DNA of 64,000 nt from Bacteroidota bacterium. GTDB lineage: Bacteria > Bacteroidota > Bacteroidia > B-17B0 > Aurantibacillaceae. The translations under genes were made by a program, and so were the position numbers. Positions 23,753-32,011 of the stretch are shown here, one piece after another. Where the stretch lies: NCBI GenBank assembly GCA_021156365.1, contig JAJNDK010000002.1, forward strand, positions 496,001 through 560,000, written 5' to 3'. The notes under the pieces were generated by a model. It ran no database searches. It saw nothing but the letters and a program-made list of their open reading frames with translations, and was not told where the DNA came from. The stretch's first letter is position 1, and each line of letters begins with the position of its first letter.

Positions 23753-25195
23753 CTACTTCTGCCGGTTAAGTATTATTTTGAAAGCAAGAAGCCCTATGTC
23801 ATCAACCGGAACATTGGAATTGGCAAAAACCACCACTGCGAGCTTCTTTTCTTTTGATAAAATGATAAAGCTGCTTGTGCCCATCGTGTTCCCGCTATGA
23901 CCAATAACAGTAACTGTTTCTTTATGATTTGTTACCGTACTGATGTCCCAGGCCAGACCCATGGAAAGGTATTTATCTATTTTATGGGCCTGCTGGGCAA
24001 GTACCAGGTCCTTTTGAATGCTTGTTTTTTCAGGGTATAAATTAGCCTCTATAAATTTAAACATATCACCTACGGAAGAATAGATAGCGCCGGCGCCTGT
24101 AAATGGGGAATCAAAACTGAAATCAGGGGTTTCTTTTCCCTGCGAATAGCTTTTTACTCTGCGCTTTTTTTGATCCTCATTTAAAACAGTTCTTGTGTCA
24201 TTCATGTTCAGTTTATTGCAGATCTCCCGGATAAGCAATTCTTCATAGGTCATTTTTCTTTGTTTTGAAAGCACATACCCCAGCAAACCCACACCTGTGT
24301 TTGAGTATTCATATTCTTTCCCGATTTCCCGCTTCAACTTTTCATTTTTCAGATACATCATCAGATCATTTTCGTGATAGCTGGCAAAGGGGTTCCTTTC
24401 ATCCGTCACCGTTGACCCGAGGTTATCCGGCTCCCTGGGCAGGGCCGACGTGTGCGTGGCTAAATGTAACAAGCCGATCTCCTTTCCTTTATAAGACAGT
24501 TTAGGAATGCTATCAGGTAAAAAACCGGAAAGTAAAGACAGGGAATCGACTATATGGTTATTTATACTATTGGCAAACAGGATGCCTGTAAACACCTTGG
24601 TGATAGAACCAATTTGAAATAGTGTTGAATAAGCGGGTATTGTCCCACTGCCTTTTTCCGTTTCACCGTAGCGGTAAATTGATCTTTTGCCTTTATCATA
24701 CAAACCTATTATTAAGCCCGTATTTGCATGATGCTTAAAAGATAAATAGGGTTTTACCAGGCTATCTATCGTTAAAGAATCCGTTAGCTTCGGATAGATA
24801 ATATTATCAGCCGAAAAATACAGGCTGATGATCTTATTTTTCTTTGTGAACGTTAAGGCCAGGTATTCAATCTCAGAACTGTCCTTTTCATAGATAAGCG
24901 GAAAGAGAAGTACATTTTCCGCGGCATAGGATGGTTTGCCCAGGCGGATCAGTTTGCCGTATTTACTGAAACGGGGTTCCAGGTATTGCCCCATTATCAT
25001 TTTTTTTGTTGCAAACACTTTAGCAAGGGGACTAAACGATTTTTTAACCGTTGAGTAATCAAGGGAATTGTAGCCTTTAACAAAAAGTTCGATGGATCTT
25101 CTGTATTTCTCAGGGTACGCATTCTGAGCTATTATCCGGTGGGCACCGGAAGACCAGCTTAGTAAAATGATCAAATAAAAAATCGCTTTTTTCAT
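23753..25195 (-). CDS. Serine hydrolase of the beta-lactamase class C / penicillin-binding family
   Basis: 480 residues with a signal peptide (to about residue 24). An N-terminal DUF3887-like domain (about 30-135, ELFVKGYNSLDYSTVKKSF) precedes the hydrolase. The nucleophile motif is S197-x-x-K200 (QIGSITK), the second motif is YSN in YEYSNTG, and the third is HSG in VIGHSGNTMG. The family covers esterases, D-aminopeptidases and peptidoglycan carboxypeptidases as well as lactamases, so resistance should not be assumed. The gene starts 4 bp inside the end of an AraC-type regulator, which probably controls it. Confidence 0.88.
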   Translation of the reverse strand: MKKAIFYLIILLSWSSGAHRIIAQNAYPEKYRRSIELFVKGYNSLDYSTVKKSFSPLAKVFATKKMIMGQYLEPRFSKYGKLIRLGKPSYAAENVLLFPLIYEKDSSEIEYLALTFTKKNKIISLYFSADNIIYPKLTDSLTIDSLVKPYLSFKHHANTGLIIGLYDKGKRSIYRYGETEKGSGTIPAYSTLFQIGSITKVFTGILFANSINNHIVDSLSLLSGFLPDSIPKLSYKGKEIGLLHLATHTSALPREPDNLGSTVTDERNPFASYHENDLMMYLKNEKLKREIGKEYEYSNTGVGLLGYVLSKQRKMTYEELLIREICNKLNMNDTRTVLNEDQKKRRVKSYSQGKETPDFSFDSPFTGAGAIYSSVGDMFKFIEANLYPEKTSIQKDLVLAQQAHKIDKYLSMGLAWDISTVTNHKETVTVIGHSGNTMGTSSFIILSKEKKLAVVVFANSNVPVDDIGLLAFKIILNRQK

Positions 25196-26049
25196 TTATT
25201 TTTAGATTTGGCATCAAAGCTACCGCTTGTCCATCTGCCAAAATTGTAAAAATCGAAAGCAAGATCTTTGTTCTTATAATACTGTTTCGGGGTTATACCC
25301 AAAACCTCTTTAAAATCATGGATGAAATGTGATTGGTCAAAGTAACCCGATCTATAAGCCAGATCCGTTAAATTTTCGTCGGAAGCAATGCGGTAATTTA
25401 AAGCCTCTGTAATGCGCATGGTCCTGATCAGGCCTTTCGGAGATATGCCCACAAAATCCCTGAACAAATTCCGGAGCGTTGTTGTTGAAACATTGATCCG
25501 GTGCGAAACGTCATGGACCGTGTAGTTTTTTTCGTTCGTGATCATACTTAAAGCGGAGAACAAAGACTTATTTTCTTTTTCCGGCTTAAGTTGCCCGTTT
25601 AAAAAAGATGCAAGCGCCAAAAGTATAGGCTGGTCGGAATCCGCAGCGTGCATTTTCTCTGTCAGATCACTTACTTCCCTGTTATCAAAAACAGATCGTA
25701 TATCTATTGTTTTTCCGCCACTGAAACAGGACATACTTTCGTCTACAAACAGTTGCAAAAAAACCGGATTAAACCCAATGGCTATTTCTCTGAATTGCCG
25801 GCTGAGCTTTATCAGCTGTGTCTGCCTGGTCAGACCATAAATTGTTGCCCCGGGGATCTGATCCCAGCTATTGCCTCTCAGAATATGAGCATTCCCGTCT
25901 GTAATTATTGATATCCCGATCTTCCCGTTTGGTATTGTTCTGTAAGTACATTCATTGTCAAGAGTCTTTATCTCATAAATGAACGAAACAAATTGCCTGA
26001 GCAAAGGAAAGTCGTCAAATGCAATGTTTCTGTATTTCATGCTGATCAT
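25192..26049 (-). CDS. AraC-family transcriptional regulator
   Basis: 285 residues. The N-terminal ligand-binding-like half begins YRNIAFDDFPLLRQFVSFIYEI and resembles the DUF6597 type. The C-terminal AraC double helix-turn-helix lies at about 175-265 (VHDVSHRINVSTTTLRNLF ... LTDLAYRSGYFDQSHFIHDFKEVLGITPKQYY). The stop overlaps the hydrolase start (ATGA), indicating a two-gene operon. It is divergent from the SET-domain gene. Confidence 0.9.
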   Translation of the reverse strand: MISMKYRNIAFDDFPLLRQFVSFIYEIKTLDNECTYRTIPNGKIGISIITDGNAHILRGNSWDQIPGATIYGLTRQTQLIKLSRQFREIAIGFNPVFLQLFVDESMSCFSGGKTIDIRSVFDNREVSDLTEKMHAADSDQPILLALASFLNGQLKPEKENKSLFSALSMITNEKNYTVHDVSHRINVSTTTLRNLFRDFVGISPKGLIRTMRITEALNYRIASDENLTDLAYRSGYFDQSHFIHDFKEVLGITPKQYYKNKDLAFDFYNFGRWTSGSFDAKSKNK

Positions 26050-26110
26050 TTTGTCCGGTGGCAGGTATCACAGGGCAGAGCCTAAAGATAGGGGTTTTCA
26101 GCTATTTTCG

Positions 26111-26118
26111 TATTTTTG
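26111..26118 (+). promoter_or_regulatory. Candidate -7 box (TATTTTTG)
   Basis: TATTTTTG fits TAnnTTTG and ends 14 nt before ATG 26133. It excludes the longer reading frame starting near 26058 and implies a very short leader. Confidence 0.5.
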
Positions 26119-26132
26119 CATCATTTTACGAA

Positions 26133-26558
26133 ATGGCGCTACTTATCAAAAAATCTCAGCTACCCGGAGCCGGAAAAGGTTTATACACCACAAAAGCCAT
26201 TCGTAAGGAAAGCAAGATCATCGAGTACCGTGGGGAGATCATCGGCTACACCGAATATCGCCGCAGGGCAAGGAAAGAAGCAGATCATTATTTGTTTTAC
26301 CTGAGGCGCGAGCTCTGTATAGACGCCATGCATACCCCGCAGTACAAAGCCCGGTATGCAAACGACGCTGCAGGCATTACCCGTGTGAAAGGCCTTCGCA
26401 ACAACAGTGATTATATTATTTTCGACGACAAATGTTTTATTGTGGCTTCGCGTAACATAAAAGCCGGCGAAGAGATCTTCGTAAACTATACCAGCCATTA
26501 CTGGAAAAGCATGCGGAAACGAATGAAGAAACTAAAAAAGCCTTTGCGGGCAATTTAA
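26133..26558 (+). CDS. SET-domain protein (putative protein lysine methyltransferase)
   Basis: 141 residues from ATG 26133; I chose this start because MALLIKKSQLPGAGKGLYTT matches the usual SET start. The SET core is complete: GAGKGLYTTKAI, the EYRGEII strand, NNSDYIIFDDKCFIVASRNI in place of the N-H-x-C pseudoknot segment, and IKAGEEIFVNYTSHYW with the GEE-x-x-x-x-Y end. SET enzymes move a methyl group from AdoMet to lysine. Bacterial members may modify ribosomal or DNA-associated proteins. The Lys-rich C-terminus (RKRMKKLKKP) could bind nucleic acid. The GNAT gene follows after 3 bp, so a shared transcript is likely. Confidence 0.85.
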   Translation: MALLIKKSQLPGAGKGLYTTKAIRKESKIIEYRGEIIGYTEYRRRARKEADHYLFYLRRELCIDAMHTPQYKARYANDAAGITRVKGLRNNSDYIIFDDKCFIVASRNIKAGEEIFVNYTSHYWKSMRKRMKKLKKPLRAI

Positions 26559-26561
26559 AAA

Positions 26562-27023
26562 ATGTATACTTTAAAAAGAACAGACTCACAGGATCCGGAC
26601 TTTCAGAAATTAGTGAAGGAGCTTGACAGGGACCTGGCAATTCGTGACGGCGAAGACCATGCATTCTTCGCCCAATTCAATAAGACCGATGCCATAAAAT
26701 GTGTTGTAGTCGCTTACGAAAATGAGAACCCGGTTGGTTGTGGCGCCATAAAAGAATATGAAAAAGAGACAATGGAAGTCAAACGCATGTTTGTGCTACC
26801 CGAAAAACGGGGAAAAGGAATTGCATCCCTGGTTTTAAAAGAGCTGGAAAAATGGGCGCAGGAATTAAATTACAAAAAATGTATTTTGGAAACAGGCAAA
26901 AAACAGCCTGAAGCAATTCAGCTCTACAAGAAGAACAAGTACACCATTATTAAGAATTACGGGCAATATGCCGGAGTGGAGAGCAGTGTTTGTTTCGAAA
27001 AACAGTTAAACACATCTGCTTAA
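26562..27023 (+). CDS. GNAT-family N-acetyltransferase
   Basis: 153 residues. The acetyl-CoA motif is VKRMFVLPEKRGKGIASLVL with RGKGIA as the pyrophosphate loop. The C-terminal GNAT element is EAIQLYKKNKYTIIKNYG. It begins 3 bp after the SET gene, so a paired role in protein modification is possible but unproved. Confidence 0.88.
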   Translation: MYTLKRTDSQDPDFQKLVKELDRDLAIRDGEDHAFFAQFNKTDAIKCVVVAYENENPVGCGAIKEYEKETMEVKRMFVLPEKRGKGIASLVLKELEKWAQELNYKKCILETGKKQPEAIQLYKKNKYTIIKNYGQYAGVESSVCFEKQLNTSA

Positions 27024-27166
27024 AAACTACGGTTAAATAAAACCACCGCCTCTTATCCCTCAGCTCATTTACCCCGGTGCAAGCCCCCGATTTTCGTAAA
27101 ACTTCTTGCCTGGCAGAATATTGCATGTCCGACACACTAAATTTTGATATTTAACGTTTACTTCTC

Positions 27167-29515
27167 ATGTTCATAAAAATCTTTCGCCTGTTTTTGTTTT
27201 TACTGGCCATCCAGGGCCTTCATGCACAAAACAAATTTACGATCAGCGGTTATATCACGGAAAAAGGCAGCAAGGAAAATCTTCCGGGTGTTACGGTTTA
27301 CGTTCCTAAACTAAAATTAGGAACCAGCTCCAATAATTATGGCTTCTTCTCCATTACATTGCCCAAAGATTCGGTGGAAGTCGTTTTTAGCTATGTAGGC
27401 TTTAAAGCCAAAAAGCTGAGCCTGTATCTTGATAAAGATGTGAATTTCAACGTTGAAATGAGCACTGAAGAACTGGAAGAAGTAACCATAAGCGCCGAAC
27501 AATCAAGAACGATCAGCGAGGAAACGCAAATGAGCACCGTTGACATTCCTATCGAGCAGATCAAACAGATCCCCGCGCTGTTGGGTGAAAAAGATGTGTT
27601 GAAAGTGATCCAGCTAATGCCCGGTGTGCAAAAAGGAAGCGAAGGCAGCGCGGGTATTTATGTTCGTGGCGGCGGCCCCGATCAGAACTTAATTATCCTG
27701 GATGAAGCGCCGGTGTATAATGCCAATCACTTATTCGGCTTCTTTTCGGTATTCAACGGCGATGCATTAAAAAGTGTGGAGCTCATCAAAGGTGGTTTTC
27801 CCGCACGTTACGGCGGCAGGCTTTCATCCGTTATCGATCTCCAGATGAAGGACGGGAACAAAGAAAAGCTCCATGGAGAAGCAGGTATTGGTCTTATCGC
27901 ATCCCGTCTTACCCTTGAAGGACCCATTATCAAGAACAAATGCTCTTTTCTTGTTTCTGCCAGAAGAACGTATATCGATGCGCTTATTTATCCTTTTCTT
28001 CCGAAAAACGGCAAAGCAGGCTATTACTTCTATGATATGAATGCGAAACTAAATTACGTGTTCAATGATAAAGACCGCTTGTACCTGAGCGGTTTTTTCG
28101 GGAAAGATAAATTTTATTTAAGGAGCAAGAGCACAGATACGGAAAGCAAAGCGGGCCTGGATTGGGGAAATACCACAGGTACCCTGCGGTGGAACCATTT
28201 GTTCAACAGCCGGTTGTTCTCCAACCTCTCTCTTATTTTCACCCGGTACCAATTAGGCATCGAGAGCCAGGAAAAATACGGGACCGATTATTACAATCTG
28301 AAATATGTATCCAATATCCGCGACCTTGGTGCAAAATACAATTTTGATTTTATGCCGGATCCCAATCACTACATCAAGTTCGGCGTCAATTCCACCTGGC
28401 ATCATTTTGTTCCGCAGGCGGTAGTTGTCAAATCTTCCGATCCGGGCAATGAGCTCAATAATAAATCGGCTGCCATTGATACGTACGAAGGAGGAATTTT
28501 TGTGGAAGATGACTGGAGAGTGACTTCCAAACTTAAAATGAATGTCGGTTTCCGGCTTTCCGGTTTTTCCAGTCGTGGCGATAATTTCGTTAATCCCGAA
28601 CCAAGAGCGGCAGCAAGGTATTTGTTAGGAAAGGATTTTTCCCTGAAAGCTTCGTATGCCCTGATGAATCAATACCTGCATTTATTATCCAACACGGGGA
28701 TCGGTTTGCCCACAGATCTTTGGGTTCCGGCAACCAACAGGGTGAAGCCACAGCAATCGCAGCAGGTGGCTTTGGGCCTGGCGAAAGATCTGAAGGATCA
28801 AAACCTCACGATCACGGTGGAAGGGTATTACAAATGGATGAAAAATGTATTGAACTACAAAGAAGGTTCGAGCTTTTTAAATATAGGTGACAACAGTGAC
28901 ACCGGAACACAAAACGACTGGCAGGATAAAGTTACTTCGGGTAAAGGTTTAAGTTATGGTGCGGAAATCCTGATCCAAAAGAAAGTGGGGAAATTTACCG
29001 GCTGGATCGGTTATACCTTATCATGGACCTGGCTGCAATTTGATTCACTGAACTTCGGAGAACGATACCCTGCACGTTATGACAGGAGACATGATATTTC
29101 GGTAGTTGGTATCTATAAAATAAACGACCACATTACACTTTCTTCTACCTGGGTATACGGAACAGGAAACGCTATTACCTTGCCGGTAGCTTCTTATGTT
29201 ATAGAACAACATGTGGTTTCGGGACCACAACAACCGCAGTTAGCTGGTTATTGGCCTTATAGTGCTGTAAGTGATTATGGGAAAAAGAATTCGTTCCGTA
29301 TGTCGCCATATCACAGAATGGATATCGGCATCCAGTTCCATAAAAAATTAAAGCGTTGTGTCCGCACTTTTGAATTCAGTGTTTATAATGTATACAGTCG
29401 TCAGAACCCGTTCTTCTATTTTGCAGAATACGACCGGGATACAAAAAAGAACAAGCTGATGCAGATATCCTTGTTCCCGATCTTACCAAGTGTTTCATGG
29501 TCTTATAAATTTTAA
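27167..29515 (+). CDS. TonB-dependent receptor
   Basis: 782 residues. Signal peptide MFIKIFRLFLFLLAIQGLHA, then a CarboxypepD_reg-like domain (22-105, SGYITEKGSKENLPGVTVYV and FSYVGFKAKKL). The plug (about 115-230) carries VLKVIQLMPGVQKG, SAGIYVRGGGPDQNLIILD and FPARYGGRLSSVIDLQMKDGN, followed by a 22-strand-like barrel ending SVSWSYKF. It transports an unknown ligand across the outer membrane using TonB energy. The next gene is a DUF4249 lipoprotein, the usual partner of this receptor type in Bacteroidota. Confidence 0.92.
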   Translation: MFIKIFRLFLFLLAIQGLHAQNKFTISGYITEKGSKENLPGVTVYVPKLKLGTSSNNYGFFSITLPKDSVEVVFSYVGFKAKKLSLYLDKDVNFNVEMSTEELEEVTISAEQSRTISEETQMSTVDIPIEQIKQIPALLGEKDVLKVIQLMPGVQKGSEGSAGIYVRGGGPDQNLIILDEAPVYNANHLFGFFSVFNGDALKSVELIKGGFPARYGGRLSSVIDLQMKDGNKEKLHGEAGIGLIASRLTLEGPIIKNKCSFLVSARRTYIDALIYPFLPKNGKAGYYFYDMNAKLNYVFNDKDRLYLSGFFGKDKFYLRSKSTDTESKAGLDWGNTTGTLRWNHLFNSRLFSNLSLIFTRYQLGIESQEKYGTDYYNLKYVSNIRDLGAKYNFDFMPDPNHYIKFGVNSTWHHFVPQAVVVKSSDPGNELNNKSAAIDTYEGGIFVEDDWRVTSKLKMNVGFRLSGFSSRGDNFVNPEPRAAARYLLGKDFSLKASYALMNQYLHLLSNTGIGLPTDLWVPATNRVKPQQSQQVALGLAKDLKDQNLTITVEGYYKWMKNVLNYKEGSSFLNIGDNSDTGTQNDWQDKVTSGKGLSYGAEILIQKKVGKFTGWIGYTLSWTWLQFDSLNFGERYPARYDRRHDISVVGIYKINDHITLSSTWVYGTGNAITLPVASYVIEQHVVSGPQQPQLAGYWPYSAVSDYGKKNSFRMSPYHRMDIGIQFHKKLKRCVRTFEFSVYNVYSRQNPFFYFAEYDRDTKKNKLMQISLFPILPSVSWSYKF

Positions 29516-29516
29516 A

Positions 29517-30359
29517 ATGATGAGAATAGTTTTTATCCTCGGTTGCTTGTTTTTGATTATCGCTTGCGAAAAAGAAGCGAAGGTAAAATTGCCTGAAACA
29601 AAATCGCTGCCCGTACTGTATTCGTACATATGTCCGGGCGACACCGTGATCCGTTTAAAACTGATGTATTCCGCGCCTTTGTACAGCTCCAATCAAATAG
29701 ATATTATGGCAGCGGTACCCGATGGGGATGTGAGGATCAGCGGTGCGCAGGGAACGGCACAGCTCGTTTTTAATCCGAATACGGACTATTACGAATTGCA
29801 AACAACTGCCTACCCTATTGTGCCGGGGCAGACGTATAAAATGACAGTAACAACTATCAATGGTGTAGCAACAGCGGAAACACAGGTACCCCTCACAAAC
29901 GTTCCGATAAACGAGGTAACGGTAGAGACCATCCAGGAACCTTATGGTGAAACAAGCGATCGCATCCAAGTCTCTTTCACTGATGAGCAGGGCAGGGAGA
30001 ATTATTACAGAATAGCGGCATTGCACGCATATATATACACATCCCAGACGGATACGCTGACAGATGACACGCGTATCAATGAATTGTACAGCGACATTGG
30101 CCACGACGGCGGGAACGTTTCGCTGGGTGCAAGATATTACCTGAACTATATTGATTCCTCCCAGTATTATTCCGCGGAATACTATGATATTTTTCTGTAT
30201 AACTGCAGCTCATCGTACTACAGCTTTCATAAGTCGATCAAAAATTACTCCGGAGATAATCCTTTCTCCGAACCGGCACTCATTTATACAAATGTAAAAG
30301 GTGGCTTCGGGTGCTTTGGAGCTTATATGCGCAGCGGGTTCAGGTATAAAAAGAAATAA
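29517..30359 (+). CDS. DUF4249-family lipoprotein, partner of the TonB receptor
   Basis: 280 residues from ATG 29517, one base after the receptor's stop codon. The lipobox ends at Cys17 (LFLIIACEK). The beta-rich body contains LPVLYSYICPGD, YSAPLYSS, the segment IVPGQTYKMTVTTING typical of DUF4249, and a C-terminal GFGCFGAYMRSG. DUF4249 proteins sit outside the outer membrane next to carboxypeptidase-regulatory-type TonB receptors and may help capture ligand. The tight spacing shows co-translation with the receptor. Confidence 0.88.
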   Translation: MMRIVFILGCLFLIIACEKEAKVKLPETKSLPVLYSYICPGDTVIRLKLMYSAPLYSSNQIDIMAAVPDGDVRISGAQGTAQLVFNPNTDYYELQTTAYPIVPGQTYKMTVTTINGVATAETQVPLTNVPINEVTVETIQEPYGETSDRIQVSFTDEQGRENYYRIAALHAYIYTSQTDTLTDDTRINELYSDIGHDGGNVSLGARYYLNYIDSSQYYSAEYYDIFLYNCSSSYYSFHKSIKNYSGDNPFSEPALIYTNVKGGFGCFGAYMRSGFRYKKK

Positions 30360-30388
30360 TAAGGAAAACCAGTGCAGAGTTTATCGGC

Positions 30389-31153
30389 TTACGGTCTTGA
30401 AATGATCAGTCGCAAAGCACAGGTAAAGGATGGTTCGAAACGAAAGTGTCCATATTTTTTGTCCCATGCTCCCGATTTCAAATCGTCTTCAAGCGCTTTA
30501 ACCAGTTTTTCTTCAACACCCTCGGGCAAAAAACCCCAGGCCGATTGCGACAAACGTACTTCTTTTTCCAAAAACGCTTCAGGCCGGCCGTAAAATGCTT
30601 CCTGAAATCCGTCCACACAGTCAAGAGGAATGGGTATCGGAACTATTTCACATGTTCCGCCAAGTGATCTTTCGATGAATTCGATTGTTGGGTAACGGGC
30701 TTTCTCCACTGCTATAAGCTCCGGAAAATAGTTTGCATTCCAAAAGTTGTCAAGCTCATTCGGATCAAAAGTCATAATAACTACCTGGCCTTTTGTTACT
30801 CTCCGCAATTCTTTCAACCCTTTATCCATGTCAGGCCAATGATGAACAGTCACCATAGCCATTGATGCATCAAATGTGTTATCGTCAAAAGGCAGATTGT
30901 CAGCCTTTGCGTTTATTGCAGGGACTTTGCCGTTTTTATTTCTTTGAGAACGCATGACGATGGATGGCTCAACTGCTACAACGTATTTGTCGGACGGTTC
31001 ATAGGAGCCTGCACCTGCACCAACATTCAAAATTGTTTTTGCGTCCCCCAATGCTTTGGTAACATATGCAGCAATTCTTGGGTCCGTTTGTCTGTAACCT
31101 GAATATTTTTGCCCGAGTTTATCATAATCAAAGGCCGGATCTTTTATCTTCAT
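30389..31153 (-). CDS. Class I SAM-dependent methyltransferase
   Basis: 254 residues, Methyltransf_11-like. Motif I is ILNVGAGAGSYE, the acidic end of strand 2 is VVAVEPS, motif II is NLPFDDNTFDASMAMVTVHHWPD, and motif III follows at GLKELRRVTKGQVVIMTFDP. The acceptor is likely a small molecule. The C-terminal half has no recognised domain. It lies upstream of nothing obvious and downstream of a DNA-repair glycosylase on the same strand. Confidence 0.85.
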   Translation of the reverse strand: MKIKDPAFDYDKLGQKYSGYRQTDPRIAAYVTKALGDAKTILNVGAGAGSYEPSDKYVVAVEPSIVMRSQRNKNGKVPAINAKADNLPFDDNTFDASMAMVTVHHWPDMDKGLKELRRVTKGQVVIMTFDPNELDNFWNANYFPELIAVEKARYPTIEFIERSLGGTCEIVPIPIPLDCVDGFQEAFYGRPEAFLEKEVRLSQSAWGFLPEGVEEKLVKALEDDLKSGAWDKKYGHFRFEPSFTCALRLIISRP

Positions 31154-31237
31154 TCTTTTCGTTTATGTATTTCTGAAATATTCGCTAAATGGAGGTTCAT
31201 TGCATATTCAAATTTATAAAATTCAGGGCATCAATTA

Positions 31238-31825
31238 TCATCGGAGTAAAGAATTATAATTCGTCGTCCAAAAACGATAAGGCAATTTTGCATCTTCACC
31301 TGCATAGTCAACACCTATTCGTGAGCCGACCTTTATATCGTCTTCCTTTATGTTTATTTTATCATCCTGTATCCAGATCTCTTTTCCCGTTAAAGAAACG
31401 CCATTATGCAGCAGGTCTATACCCAGGGCCTGCGATACTTTGCCGGGGCCTACGCATAGCGTATCCGAAAGCTTCATGCCCCGTCGCTTTACAATTATCT
31501 CAATACCTTTTACAGGATAGATGGCGCGTATAAGTATAGCGTGTGGAATATCCCTGTTGTTTGTAACGATATTAAAAAGCCGGTGAATGCCGTAGCACAA
31601 ATACACATAACTTACACCGCCTTTGGTGTACATGGTTTCCGTTCTTTTTGTCCTTCTGCCTCCATAGGCATGTGAGGCTTTATCAGTAACACCGGCGTAT
31701 GCTTCCGTTTCTGTTATTATACCACAGGTAAGCTGGTTGTCTATGCGCGTGCAAAGAGTTTTGCCGATCAGATCTTTAGCGAGGGAAACGACATCGGGGT
31801 TTAGGTAATAGGAGGGTTTCAGCAT
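31238..31825 (-). CDS. 3-methyladenine DNA glycosylase (AAG/MPG family)
   Basis: 195 residues, the normal length for the family. LAKDLIGKTLCTRI leads to the catalytic ITETEAYAGVTDKASHA, in which the Glu activates water. MYTKGGVSYVYLCYGIH and VGPGKVSQALGID are further family signatures. The enzyme flips out alkylated purines (3-methyladenine, hypoxanthine) and cuts the N-glycosidic bond, starting base-excision repair. Confidence 0.92.
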   Translation of the reverse strand: MLKPSYYLNPDVVSLAKDLIGKTLCTRIDNQLTCGIITETEAYAGVTDKASHAYGGRRTKRTETMYTKGGVSYVYLCYGIHRLFNIVTNNRDIPHAILIRAIYPVKGIEIIVKRRGMKLSDTLCVGPGKVSQALGIDLLHNGVSLTGKEIWIQDDKINIKEDDIKVGSRIGVDYAGEDAKLPYRFWTTNYNSLLR

Positions 31826-31895
31826 GACGATAGCAAATTTACCTAATAATAGTTGTTTTTTAATGTCAACTTATATCAGGGCGAGACAATTTAAA

Positions 31896-31928
31896 TAAAA
31901 AAAGCAGAGGAAGTCTCTGCTTTTTTTA
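31896..31928. terminator. Bidirectional intrinsic terminator
   Basis: AGCAGAG (31903-31909) pairs with CTCTGCT (31915-31921), flanked by A8 on the left and T7 on the right. On the minus strand it ends transcription of the glycoside-hydrolase-like gene about 84 nt after its stop codon. Confidence 0.85.
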
Positions 31929-32011
31929 CTCCGGACGGAAGCCGAACGCTCACAAAAGCTCAGGGCTTATAGCTGCTGCCTAACTGTTCCAACGGCAATG
32001 CGCTTTTTTGA

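Noticed and set aside
23753-25195. Antibiotic-resistance beta-lactamase
   Set aside because: The S-x-x-K, YSN and HSG motifs are shared with esterases and D-aminopeptidases, and an N-terminal DUF3887-like domain is not typical of resistance enzymes.
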